From the IMG/VR virus record IMGVR_UViG_3300042564_005117, positions 1 through 39,443 of that record: a DNA stretch of 39,443 bases. One strand, 5' to 3'. The notes under the pieces are model-generated. The model worked only from the letters and a program-made list of their open reading frames with translations. It was not told the DNA's origin and did not search any database. How positions within the stretch are numbered: the first letter of the stretch is position 1; each line of letters opens with the position of its first letter. Below are positions 15,051 through 23,089 of the stretch, piece by piece. The translations under genes and the position numbers were made by a program. The stretch is from a virus.

Positions 15051-17159
15051 TTAGTCATTCCACCAAATATAATCGTTTGCATTAGTTGTCTCATCATAAG
15101 AGTCAAGCTCTACCGAGGTGATAGTATCGTCACTAACCAAATAGTATACATTAGTGTTGGTTTCACTGTTATAGAATTTTACCACAAATCTATCTTTTAC
15201 TCCCCACCAATCGTTGACTGATGTAAAAGTTGTTGACTGACTATTCAATAATGTTCCTGAAAAGTTATATAAATTAATTTTCTTATAGTTATTGTCGTTA
15301 GGGTCAGTATAAACAATCATAATTTTATCTTTACCTACTCTAACCTCGTAAGTATCCATTTCAGGAAGAGTAGTAAGTTCATTACTTATACCCGTTGAAG
15401 TTAGTATTCTACCAAATACACCTCCTTGAGCCAAAAGAAATACCACATCAGGAATTTCTTTATTTTCTGAGCCGAATGTACCAGAAGTTGTTCTGTTAGC
15501 GTAGTAATCAGTTGAGATTATTTCACTACTACCACTATACACGTAAAATGCAATATTGCCATTAGTTGATGTATTAAGTGTCATGTAAGCCACTTCACCC
15601 TCACTATCCATAGATGCGTTATATCCGCCTGTTAATGAATCGGTTACAGTATCGGTAATAACACCAACGGCATTTATGTATGTGTACCTAACATCAGAAG
15701 CGTTATTGGTGAATATCTGTACAAGTGATTTATTATTTAAATAACTGTAACTGAAACTATTAATATCTGATACATTCACACCTGTGCTTTCAATATGAGT
15801 GCTACCTGACATAATAGTTAAGAAAGATAAAAGTCCATCACCATTATCAACTGCCGTTCTAAATATGTCACTTAATTGTCCCCAAGTTGAGATATATTTT
15901 GTTTCGTCATTGGCAAATGTATATGTGCTAAAAGATGATTGATTATCAAACATATATAGAATGTCGCAATATGAAACCTGTGCACCAACGTTGTTACCAC
16001 CTAAATAATTAGAGAAAAAGATAACCACACCGCCGTCATTCTCATTATTAGTTGCTGGGTAAAAGTCAGAATCTCCATTCAAACTAAGGTTATCATATTC
16101 TACACCCTTAACGTGAGATGTTTCAATTGTTGTATCAGTATTACCGTTATAGTGTATGATTTTATAGTCAACCGCATTATCATTACCATCCCAATATACG
16201 GATGTGTATTTGTTTGTGCCGTGGAATAGTTCATCTCTATTAGTATATGTGTTACCTGTTAACGACACTGTTTCTAAAACTGTTCCAGTTAAATCACATA
16301 TTTCAATATTTGTATAAGTATAATTTGCAGCTTGATTTTGTGTTTCAACAACAATAAAGTTAGAACTTGGACTTATTTTGTGCCTAATCGCGGTACCATC
16401 TGTCCAAGTTTTGAATAATGTTGTTGTACCATCTTCTGGATTAACGATGTATGATTGACCATTACCATCATAATTCCATTGACCTCTCTCAAATTTTTTG
16501 ATAATAAATGTACCATCGGACGCCTCTTCATTCCAATCACTTTCTATATCTACGTAATGTGTTGTATCGTCCCAATTATATGTGTATACATTAGTACCGT
16601 CAGAGTATTTTAAAACACCAAGGTCAACGAATTCCGCATACGTCCATTTATTTTGAAGTATACCTCTACTAAAACTATCAGTTGTACCACTATATCTTTC
16701 AATTTCAGTATTTGTTGAATCGGTGAAAATCACTAATCTATCGTCAAGATTGTTTTCGCCTCTAAAATAGTACATAAATCCAGATTCATTTGAAAAGTTA
16801 AGGCTATTATTTTCCCAATCACTACTAAGGACACCTAAATCAATTATTTCCGCAGTAAAATCATTAAAGTTTAATGTTGCCGCACCGTAGTTACCCGATG
16901 TTGTCATTCTATCTACCGCAACGAACATTTGAACACCTTCAAAAGCCGGTTCAGGTACTGTTAATGTATATGTGTAATCATATTCGGCCAAATAAAGCGA
17001 ATAGATGCCGTACGGATGTGTGTTAATATTATTAAATGGGATTACTTTTGTCCCAAGGTTTACTGTTGTACCTGACGTTGTACCGGTATATGGTACAAAA
17101 GTTACCGTTGCGGTTTTTCCACTTAGATTAGTACTTAATATTCTTGCTCCTACTGCCAT
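15051..17159 (-). CDS. Large beta-rich surface protein (fibre or propeller-like)
   Basis: The product is 702 residues. Residues 1-65 are a fibre opening module: ARILSTNLSGKTATVTF, then an TTVNLGTKVIPF stretch, then YGIYSLYLAEYDYTYTLTVP. I recognise it as an N-terminal module common in environmental phage tail proteins. The rest is a long chain of short strands with Asp/Asn/Thr turns, where elements such as IFTDSTNTEIERYSG, VVETQNQAANYTYTNIEICD and YLNNKSLVQIFTNNASDVRY recur about every 45-60 residues. That is how beta-propeller or beta-helix proteins appear. Unlike its neighbours it has no Pro-Thr linkers. Its role in binding host surface sugars is inferred from the cassette. It has its own A/T motif and shares its transcript with the 80-aa gene. 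Confidence 0.7.
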   Translation of the reverse strand: MAVGARILSTNLSGKTATVTFVPYTGTTSGTTVNLGTKVIPFNNINTHPYGIYSLYLAEYDYTYTLTVPEPAFEGVQMFVAVDRMTTSGNYGAATLNFNDFTAEIIDLGVLSSDWENNSLNFSNESGFMYYFRGENNLDDRLVIFTDSTNTEIERYSGTTDSFSRGILQNKWTYAEFVDLGVLKYSDGTNVYTYNWDDTTHYVDIESDWNEEASDGTFIIKKFERGQWNYDGNGQSYIVNPEDGTTTLFKTWTDGTAIRHKISPSSNFIVVETQNQAANYTYTNIEICDLTGTVLETVSLTGNTYTNRDELFHGTNKYTSVYWDGNDNAVDYKIIHYNGNTDTTIETSHVKGVEYDNLSLNGDSDFYPATNNENDGGVVIFFSNYLGGNNVGAQVSYCDILYMFDNQSSFSTYTFANDETKYISTWGQLSDIFRTAVDNGDGLLSFLTIMSGSTHIESTGVNVSDINSFSYSYLNNKSLVQIFTNNASDVRYTYINAVGVITDTVTDSLTGGYNASMDSEGEVAYMTLNTSTNGNIAFYVYSGSSEIISTDYYANRTTSGTFGSENKEIPDVVFLLAQGGVFGRILTSTGISNELTTLPEMDTYEVRVGKDKIMIVYTDPNDNNYKKINLYNFSGTLLNSQSTTFTSVNDWWGVKDRFVVKFYNSETNTNVYYLVSDDTITSVELDSYDETTNANDYIWWND

Positions 17160-17180
17160 TTTGTTTATATTTTTTGTCTA

Positions 17181-17191
17181 TTATAAATACC
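17181..17191 (-). promoter_or_regulatory. Putative late promoter motif, 702-aa surface protein
   Basis: The coding strand has GGTATTTATAA ending 21 nt before the ATG at 17159, in the 64-bp gap after the preceding gene. Confidence 0.55.
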
Positions 17192-17223
17192 TTATTTTAT
17201 TTGTATCTTTTTTATTTTTTATT

Positions 17224-19272
17224 TTATATTGGTGTTGGTGTTGGTTGGTTAAGATAATTTACTTCTAATGTTGCGGTATTACCCGTCACAAATACAATTG
17301 TATTCTGTGAGTTTGCTGCCGGTAAATTAATACCTGTTCCTGACCAATACCAGAAATTACTTGTACCATCTGACGAATTAATCGTGTATTGTTGATTTTT
17401 AACTACACCAGCAGTTACGGTTGATGTATATGTATCACCATCAAAAATAATACTTGGTGTTCCTGGTGGTACTATAATAGTTAAAGTTGCCATTTCTGGT
17501 GTACTTGTTGGTGTTGGTGTTGGTATTGGTGTATCTGTCGAGGTAGGAGTTGGAGTCGGTGTGTCGAAAGTTACAATTGGTTGTGACTCACATAATACTA
17601 TGAATGTTCTTTCATCAGCAATAACAAATGATCCGTCAGCGACTAATAACCAACCATTACCATTTGGTGCTGGACCAGGTCCGTAGAACCATATATGGCC
17701 ATTTGTAAGTTGTCTAACCGTTCCCTGATCATCAACGAAATACCAACCTGGCTGCGGAGCGTTACTTGGATTTTCAAATGATTGTCCTATTGATATGTAA
17801 TTATAGTCATACCCGTTCCACGCAATTCCAGCTTGTTTATAGAAATAATGTGATGTTCCACAATTACTTACACTGAATCCATTATATACCGGTTCAGGGT
17901 ATGGTGTGGCTGTTGGTGTTACGGTAGGTGTTGGTGTTGGTGTTGAAGTTGGTGTAGGGGTTGGTGTTTCTGTAGGCGTCGGTGTTGGTTCCGGAATAGG
18001 TGTTTCTGTCGGTGTAGGTGTTGGGGTTGGTGTCGGCGAATTGCCCATTGATTCATAAATTCTTGATATGAAATTGTCAACCACGGTATTAACCTCACTA
18101 AATGTTACCTCGCCACTATTTGTTTTACTTAACGTTGTTTTAATTGCTAAAATGTTGTTTGTACCATTTCCAGATGCGTAAAGGAATGAACCACATCCTT
18201 GATTACTTGAATCACCACCATAGAAAACATTACCAAATGAAGAATTCCAATCTGGATGTCCTAATAAAATAAACACATCACAAACTGATGGATCACCAGC
18301 ATCATAAGTTTGTCTATAATATGAATGTACTGTGAACCCACTTACTGTATTTCCCGTATAAATGTTTCCTTCTACAAAAGTACCACTACCATCGGCACCA
18401 ATATTACCACCACATTGGAATCCAATAGGTTCTCCTGAGTTTGGTCTTGTTCCAATAACGGTAAGTGGTAAAAGATTTGGACTTTCATAACCCAAACTAA
18501 TATAACTAAAACTTGTATCCATTGTACCGGTAGTTCCGGTGGTTTCATAATTTATCGCATATGGATAATTTGATTCTCCAGAATTATATCCTGTATCACC
18601 TGTGTATGTTACATTTGATAATAACCAAGGGGATGTTGCATTTCCATCATCATACATGTCACTATCATTACCACCATCTGATATATAAAAACCGCTACCA
18701 TCTAATTGATATTCATAAAAATCCGGATTTTTAAAATCGGACATATAATTTCTTAGATATGATGCAATTGTTTCTAAATTTGGTGCTGAGTTTGACATTA
18801 ATACGTTATAATCTAAATCATTATTAGGTATTAAAACATATGTTCCATCGTTATTTGGTATTAATGTAAAAGCAATATCGTTTTCTGGAATAATCACATA
18901 TGAAAGATCATTATTAGGTCTTTCAGGAGATTCAATATCAGAATCAGTCAATTCTTGACCATATTCAACCACCCAAATATTTTGTTGTAAATCTGACCAA
19001 GCAAGAACTTCTTCTATTGTCGTTCCCGTAGAACCAAATGATTTTAAAAAGAAAATACATTGTTGATCGTTATGGGCTACGTGAATACTAGGACCTTGTA
19101 ATAACTTAGTCATGTATATCGTATAACCACCGACAGGTGGCTCAATACCCTTATAAAATCCTGTAATTGATGACGGACCGTAATCGTCAGAACCTTGAAC
19201 TCCAATTTTGAAGTCTTTTCTTACTGCGGCCCTAAGGTAGGTTTCACCGTATTTTAAATAATTTCTTGACAC
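17224..19272 (-). CDS. Modular surface protein with Pro-Thr linkers (682 aa), GTG start
   Basis: The start is GTG at 19272 (GTG TCA AGA AAT), overlapping an out-of-frame ATG four bases upstream; there is no better in-frame ATG nearby. Residues 1-125 are a globular N-terminus (RNYLKYGETYLRAAVRKD and onwards). Near residues 122-156 a short unit of the form Y/F-x-L/I-I-P-x-N-D occurs three times. A domain at about 160-410 contains QGCGSFLYASGNGTNNILAI. The first Pro-Thr linker is at about 411-461 and the second at about 570-590, with a W/G/P-rich module between them (GWYFVDDQGTVRQL, then GHIWFYGPGPAPNG). The last module ends NQPTPTPI, so the chain stops inside a linker-like tail. This could be a natural end or a module lost by recombination. 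A tail adhesin role is inferred from the cassette. Confidence 0.65.
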   Translation of the reverse strand: MSRNYLKYGETYLRAAVRKDFKIGVQGSDDYGPSSITGFYKGIEPPVGGYTIYMTKLLQGPSIHVAHNDQQCIFFLKSFGSTGTTIEEVLAWSDLQQNIWVVEYGQELTDSDIESPERPNNDLSYVIIPENDIAFTLIPNNDGTYVLIPNNDLDYNVLMSNSAPNLETIASYLRNYMSDFKNPDFYEYQLDGSGFYISDGGNDSDMYDDGNATSPWLLSNVTYTGDTGYNSGESNYPYAINYETTGTTGTMDTSFSYISLGYESPNLLPLTVIGTRPNSGEPIGFQCGGNIGADGSGTFVEGNIYTGNTVSGFTVHSYYRQTYDAGDPSVCDVFILLGHPDWNSSFGNVFYGGDSSNQGCGSFLYASGNGTNNILAIKTTLSKTNSGEVTFSEVNTVVDNFISRIYESMGNSPTPTPTPTPTETPIPEPTPTPTETPTPTPTSTPTPTPTVTPTATPYPEPVYNGFSVSNCGTSHYFYKQAGIAWNGYDYNYISIGQSFENPSNAPQPGWYFVDDQGTVRQLTNGHIWFYGPGPAPNGNGWLLVADGSFVIADERTFIVLCESQPIVTFDTPTPTPTSTDTPIPTPTPTSTPEMATLTIIVPPGTPSIIFDGDTYTSTVTAGVVKNQQYTINSSDGTSNFWYWSGTGINLPAANSQNTIVFVTGNTATLEVNYLNQPTPTPI

Positions 19273-19274
19273 TC

Positions 19275-19285
19275 ATATAAATATC
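19275..19285 (-). promoter_or_regulatory. Putative late promoter motif, 682-aa surface protein
   Basis: The coding strand has GATATTTATAT ending 2 nt before the GTG at 19272. This is among the closest spacings in the series. Confidence 0.55.
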
Positions 19286-19302
19286 AATTATTTATGAAAC
19301 GT

Positions 19303-21111
19303 CTATAAAAATTGCCCTTGATACGTACTTAAATTATATTGTAATGATGCTACATGTTCTTGATCCTCACAAGTTTGGGATTGTAATGAAACGTATGTAC
19401 CCAATGATTCCACACCAAATACATTAGTGTAACTAACATTTGTAAATGTATATAAATCAGGTAACGGTATTACAGTACCACCTTTATACATTGTTACTTT
19501 GATAACAACTGGTTGTGATCCTTGATCACCATACCACATTGCATTCATATCGATAGTTATTGTGTTTTCTGATGGAAATTGATTTTTAAATTCAATTAAA
19601 TTAATAAAGACTGACTCAAAACCATTTCCGGTATTATCTCCACCCCAAGTCATAATTGGTGTGAGATTATCATCAATATTTGGGTATGTTTCTAATCTAC
19701 ACCAACCTAAATAATCTGTTTGACCTACATTAGGATTACTAACTCTGGTTCTTGTGTCTAAATCGGTACCATCTGTAAACGAATATGTTACAATTATATA
19801 ATCCGCATTGAAATCAAATACTCCTCCCGTTTGATATGCCGGTGGTGTTGGTGTTATTAATGGTGTTGGGTCTGGAGTATTCGTTGGTGACGGCGTTGAA
19901 GTTGGTGTTGAAGTAGGGGTTGATGTGGGTGTACTAGTTGGTCTATTTGTTGCCGTTGGTGTCGGAGTTGCCGTTGGTGTTGGAGTTGCTGTTGGCGTTG
20001 GTGTAGGTGGTACATATTGATATACATCATCCACACAAGGATCATTACATATTTCAAAATCAAAATCATTTAATCTTGTTCTAAAGTTATGTTTAACATG
20101 AACAAAGTCTAACGGTTCTTCGTAGTATTTTATTGATTTAACAATAAATCCGGTAACCGAGTAAGTGCCGAAGAAGGAATAATCTTGACCACCGCCCCAT
20201 GACTGTACTATATTCTGTTCGTCCCTATATGATGGTATAACCTCTTCCCAATTATGTTCAACGTGAATCAAACCACCATTTAGATAAAATCTTAATTCAC
20301 CTAACCTTTTGTCTCTTTCATTTGACCATTTTTTATTTAACTCCTCAATGTATTCCGTAGTAATCGTCCCACCTGTAACCCAATCACTAATTGTATTAGT
20401 TATTGTATAACCCTCAACTATTTGAGTTGAGGTCATTGCTGTAACACCAGTTAACGGTTTTACATATTCAACAGCATGAGGTCCCTGAATTAAATCGTTA
20501 AATCCACCTTCATTTTCCAAATCACATCCGTCATATTCTTTATATCTATTAAAAACTATCGTTAAATTGAAATCTTTAGTGTCTCCCGTCACACATAATG
20601 TTGGGGTTACACCATTTGACATGTAGTGTGTACCAACATAACCCGAATCTAAATCGCAATATCCAGAATAACGATGCGCCACCCATTTAACCTTACCGTC
20701 GTTAGTAAATTGAAATGATAGGTTATTATCTAAATAATTTGACGAAATAGTATTGTCGTCAGTTCCTAAATAATAAAAAACCTTACCTTCTGACCAGTTA
20801 TTTTCGTCTCTATTAAAAACAAAATCTAATGTCCATCCCTTTTCAGTCCTTCTTCTAATCGTAAAATCACAGGTATCACCTGTATATCTCACATTAATAG
20901 GTATAACCCAAGGCTTTATATTGTTTATATTATCATTTAAACAATTTGAATCAATTATAAGTGAACTATATGTGATCGGGGTGGTTAAATCTAACACATC
21001 CGTATCATAATCAACCTCATTTGTGGTTAATTGATAGTCGTAAAGTTCTGATGAATCTAGTTTTAAATCCAATTTAGATCCATAATAGTTTAAAATATTC
21101 TGTCTATTCAT
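19303..21111 (-). CDS. Modular surface protein with Pro-Thr linker (602 aa)
   Basis: The open frame extends to 21132, but I set the start at the ATG at 21111 (MNRQNILNYYGSKLDLKL). The seven codons before it are occupied by GATATTTATA, the promoter motif used by its neighbours, and the motif then sits 5 nt from the ATG. Residues 1-360 form a large beta-rich part with features of a jelly-roll or lectin fold, for example GWTLDFVFNRDENNWS, FNLTIVFNRY and LGELRFYLNGGLIHVEHNW. These recall laminin-G/concanavalin-type sugar-binding sheets. A Pro-Thr linker of about 55 residues (about 366-421) joins this to a C-terminal module (FDFNADYIIVTYSFTDGTD and onwards). A sugar-binding role is inference from the pattern only. 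Confidence 0.65.
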   Translation of the reverse strand: MNRQNILNYYGSKLDLKLDSSELYDYQLTTNEVDYDTDVLDLTTPITYSSLIIDSNCLNDNINNIKPWVIPINVRYTGDTCDFTIRRRTEKGWTLDFVFNRDENNWSEGKVFYYLGTDDNTISSNYLDNNLSFQFTNDGKVKWVAHRYSGYCDLDSGYVGTHYMSNGVTPTLCVTGDTKDFNLTIVFNRYKEYDGCDLENEGGFNDLIQGPHAVEYVKPLTGVTAMTSTQIVEGYTITNTISDWVTGGTITTEYIEELNKKWSNERDKRLGELRFYLNGGLIHVEHNWEEVIPSYRDEQNIVQSWGGGQDYSFFGTYSVTGFIVKSIKYYEEPLDFVHVKHNFRTRLNDFDFEICNDPCVDDVYQYVPPTPTPTATPTPTATPTPTATNRPTSTPTSTPTSTPTSTPSPTNTPDPTPLITPTPPAYQTGGVFDFNADYIIVTYSFTDGTDLDTRTRVSNPNVGQTDYLGWCRLETYPNIDDNLTPIMTWGGDNTGNGFESVFINLIEFKNQFPSENTITIDMNAMWYGDQGSQPVVIKVTMYKGGTVIPLPDLYTFTNVSYTNVFGVESLGTYVSLQSQTCEDQEHVASLQYNLSTYQGQFL

Positions 21112-21116
21112 TATTC

Positions 21117-21126
21117 TATAAATATC
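21117..21126 (-). promoter_or_regulatory. Putative late promoter motif that decides the 602-aa start
   Basis: The coding strand has GATATTTATA ending 5 nt before the ATG at 21111. It would lie inside the coding sequence if the longer frame were used. Confidence 0.55.
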
Positions 21127-21139
21127 TTTCATAACATTT

Positions 21140-21150
21140 GATATTTATAT
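21140..21150 (+). promoter_or_regulatory. Putative late promoter motif, 248-aa gene operon
   Basis: The coding strand has GATATTTATAT ending 14 nt before the ATG at 21165. Together with the motif at 21117 it makes a compact divergent pair of promoters. Confidence 0.6.
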
Positions 21151-21164
21151 AAAAGTCTATTTAG

Positions 21165-21911
21165 ATGAATAATTTTATAAAACAGGTAATTGAGGAGAAA
21201 TTTGCTTCAAAAGCACAACAAAGGTTCTTCTACGCTAAGGCGAATGAAAAGGGTAAACCTAAGAAAGAAAAGAAGAAATGGTCAAAATGGGCCAAAGAGT
21301 TCTCTGATAAAACAGATTATGATGAAATCCCAGATAAAGTTGAAAAGGAAGTAGATGAAATCGTAGATGAAAGGGGAAACTTTGCTAAAGGTAAAAAGGC
21401 GCCTAATTTCAATAGTAAAGGTACCACATCAAACTCAACAAGTGATGAAGTGGCTTTAACAGGTGCGGGACAATCATCAATTTCACCAAAATTGGGTATG
21501 GGTTATAGAAGATATTGGGGGGAATCTGATATGAGTAAAGCTTTGGGTGCTGAAGATACTATAATGGATGATGCTGGTTATGAAGAAGCAAAAAAGAAGT
21601 TTATTGAATTAGGCATTACCGACCCAAAAGAATTGGAGGATAGATTAGGTCAAATGGGATATGATAAAAACTTACCTGACGATAAAGTAAGGTTAGTGGA
21701 AAACCCTAAAAAATTCATGGAAGAATACATCGACAATCTTTTAAAACAAAAAGGTAAAGACAATGATGTAATCTCAAAAGAAGAAGAGGTTGAGGAAGTT
21801 GAAATCAATCCAATTGTTGCAAAACAAATAAAATCACTTAAAAATAGTATGAAAACTTATGGTCTTAAACCAGATCATATTTTAAAAGGACTTAAAGACG
21901 ATAATGAATAA
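21165..21911 (+). CDS. DUF3008-like N-terminal domain protein, virion-associated candidate
   Basis: The product is 248 residues and strongly charged. Residues 14-55 (FASKAQQRFFYAKANEKG, then KEKKKWSKWAKEFSDKTDY and a DEIPDKVE end) match the pattern of the small DUF3008 family: SKAQQRFF, a basic stretch, a helix, and a LPxKV-like end. The middle has GAGQSSISPKLGMGYRRYWG. The C-terminal half is helical and acidic-basic, ending KNSMKTYGLKPDHILKGLKD. It is the first of five plus-strand genes with similar low-complexity, basic character. The short N-terminal helix MNNFIKQVIEE could act as a targeting signal like those at the start of T4 internal head proteins; that is a guess. Function is unknown. 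Confidence 0.65.
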   Translation: MNNFIKQVIEEKFASKAQQRFFYAKANEKGKPKKEKKKWSKWAKEFSDKTDYDEIPDKVEKEVDEIVDERGNFAKGKKAPNFNSKGTTSNSTSDEVALTGAGQSSISPKLGMGYRRYWGESDMSKALGAEDTIMDDAGYEEAKKKFIELGITDPKELEDRLGQMGYDKNLPDDKVRLVENPKKFMEEYIDNLLKQKGKDNDVISKEEEVEEVEINPIVAKQIKSLKNSMKTYGLKPDHILKGLKDDNE

Positions 21912-22395
21912 AGAATTAAAAAATAGAAGTTTTGATTTGCCACTAGACGTTTTAGAAAAGATCAACCATACGGTTACTGGTCTTAACGGTAAAAACGTAC
22001 ATGGGGTAATGAGAGCAAAGAAACTTTTATCGGATAAAAAAGTTACATATGGTCAACTTAAGCGAATTATTCACGATCTACAAGGTATGGATAAAGTTAC
22101 TGATAGGCTTAAATATGATTTGGCTGGTGGTGATTTAATGGATAATTGGTCAAAACAACATCTTAAAGGTGAAAGAGATTTAATACAGAATAGAAAAGAG
22201 GGTAGAAAACAAGCGGACGATATTTCAAGTACAACTGGGGAAAGAAAAAATAGCTTTTTAAAGAAACATAGAAAAAAATCAAGTTGGTTACCTTCATTTA
22301 AGTTTAACACCAATTCAGAAAAAAATTCAGTATCATCAATAAAATTAACGGGTTTATTTGAACAAGTGGAGAGGATAAAAAAATTAATGTTATAA
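21904..22395 (+). CDS. Hypothetical phage protein with LAGGD motif (163 aa)
   Basis: The product is 163 residues and overlaps the previous gene by 8 nt (ATGAATAA). AAAGGA lies 13 nt upstream. The first 90 residues are a helical domain of conserved environmental-phage type: FDLPLDVLEKINHTV, then GVMRAKKLLSDKKVTYGQLK, then KYDLAGGDLMDNWSKQHL. The remaining part is a basic low-complexity stretch. The last residues, QVERIKKLML, resemble the ends of neighbouring genes (IKNIKRLMFS in the 246-aa protein). The shared tail suggests a common sorting or cleavage signal. The function is unknown. Confidence 0.65.
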   Translation: MNKELKNRSFDLPLDVLEKINHTVTGLNGKNVHGVMRAKKLLSDKKVTYGQLKRIIHDLQGMDKVTDRLKYDLAGGDLMDNWSKQHLKGERDLIQNRKEGRKQADDISSTTGERKNSFLKKHRKKSSWLPSFKFNTNSEKNSVSSIKLTGLFEQVERIKKLML

Positions 22396-22396
22396 T

Positions 22397-23089
22397 ATGG
22401 CAACAAAGTTAGATCAAATATCAGAACAGTTTAGAAAAGAATCTATTACAAGAAATTCTTATAATGAAAAGAATTTATATAATAGTCAAAATATTAACGC
22501 ATTGTCAAACGGCGATGAAAAAGGAAAAGGCCAAAGAGGAGAAACGGGTACTGTTGGTTCATCTGTTGACATACAAAATAGAATTTCTAATATGGTTAAA
22601 AACCCATATAACGAAAATAATCAGTATAGTGTTACAAACTTAAACGCATTATCTGATGGAGACGAAAAAGGTAGAGGACAAAAAGAAGATAATGTCAATA
22701 TCGGGACTTCTATTGATATTGCTAATAGAAACTTATTATTAGGTAAAAATAAATATGGAATGCAAAACTCTTACAACTCGAATAATCCAAATGCACAATC
22801 AAATGGTGACGAATTTGGTAGAGGTCAAATAGGTGAAACTGGTCAGGTTGGAACAAAAACCGATATATTAAAAAGAACTGAAAATCTAATAAAAAATAAA
22901 TTTAAAAAAGATAATCAATATAAAAAAACACATCCTAACGCTTTATCTGATGGCGATGAATTTGGTAAAGGTCAAATAGGAGATAGTGGATCGGTTGGTT
23001 CAAAAACAGATATAACAGAAAGAACTAATAATGTGGTTAAAAACGCTTACGGAGCTAAAAAACCATATAATAGAAATCCCGCAACATAA
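22397..23089 (+). CDS. Tandem 49-residue repeat protein, virion-associated candidate
   Basis: The product is 230 residues and starts one base after the previous stop. After a 19-residue lead it consists of four repeats of exactly 49 residues (20-68, 69-117, 118-166, 167-215) plus a 15-residue start of a fifth. The shared core is Y-x4-N-A-x-S-[ND]-G-D-E-[KF]-G-[KR]-G-Q, then six or seven residues, [VI]-G-[ST]-x2-[D]-I-x2-R. The Asp/Asn-Gly-Asp-Glu part could bind divalent cations. The repeat length is unusually regular. The set of helix (R..N..K) and loop (DGDE) elements suggests a rod or a chain of identical binding sites, for example along DNA or capsid subunits. No family is recognised. Confidence 0.7.
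   Translation: MATKLDQISEQFRKESITRNSYNEKNLYNSQNINALSNGDEKGKGQRGETGTVGSSVDIQNRISNMVKNPYNENNQYSVTNLNALSDGDEKGRGQKEDNVNIGTSIDIANRNLLLGKNKYGMQNSYNSNNPNAQSNGDEFGRGQIGETGQVGTKTDILKRTENLIKNKFKKDNQYKKTHPNALSDGDEFGKGQIGDSGSVGSKTDITERTNNVVKNAYGAKKPYNRNPAT
22454..23041 (+). repeat. Four 147-bp coding repeats (49 codons each)
   Basis: The four copies of the 49-residue unit span 588 bp. They are diverged at DNA level but identical in length, with no insertion or deletion. Confidence 0.85.

Noticed and set aside
19857-20069. 70-residue Gln/His/Pro/Arg minus-strand frame
   Set aside because: It is an alternate frame through the same Pro-Thr linker repeats and has no balanced composition.
10451-21111. Diversity-generating retroelement acting on the surface proteins
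   Set aside because: No reverse transcriptase or template/variable repeat pair with adenine-specific differences was seen in the window; the repeats found are exact or linker-type.
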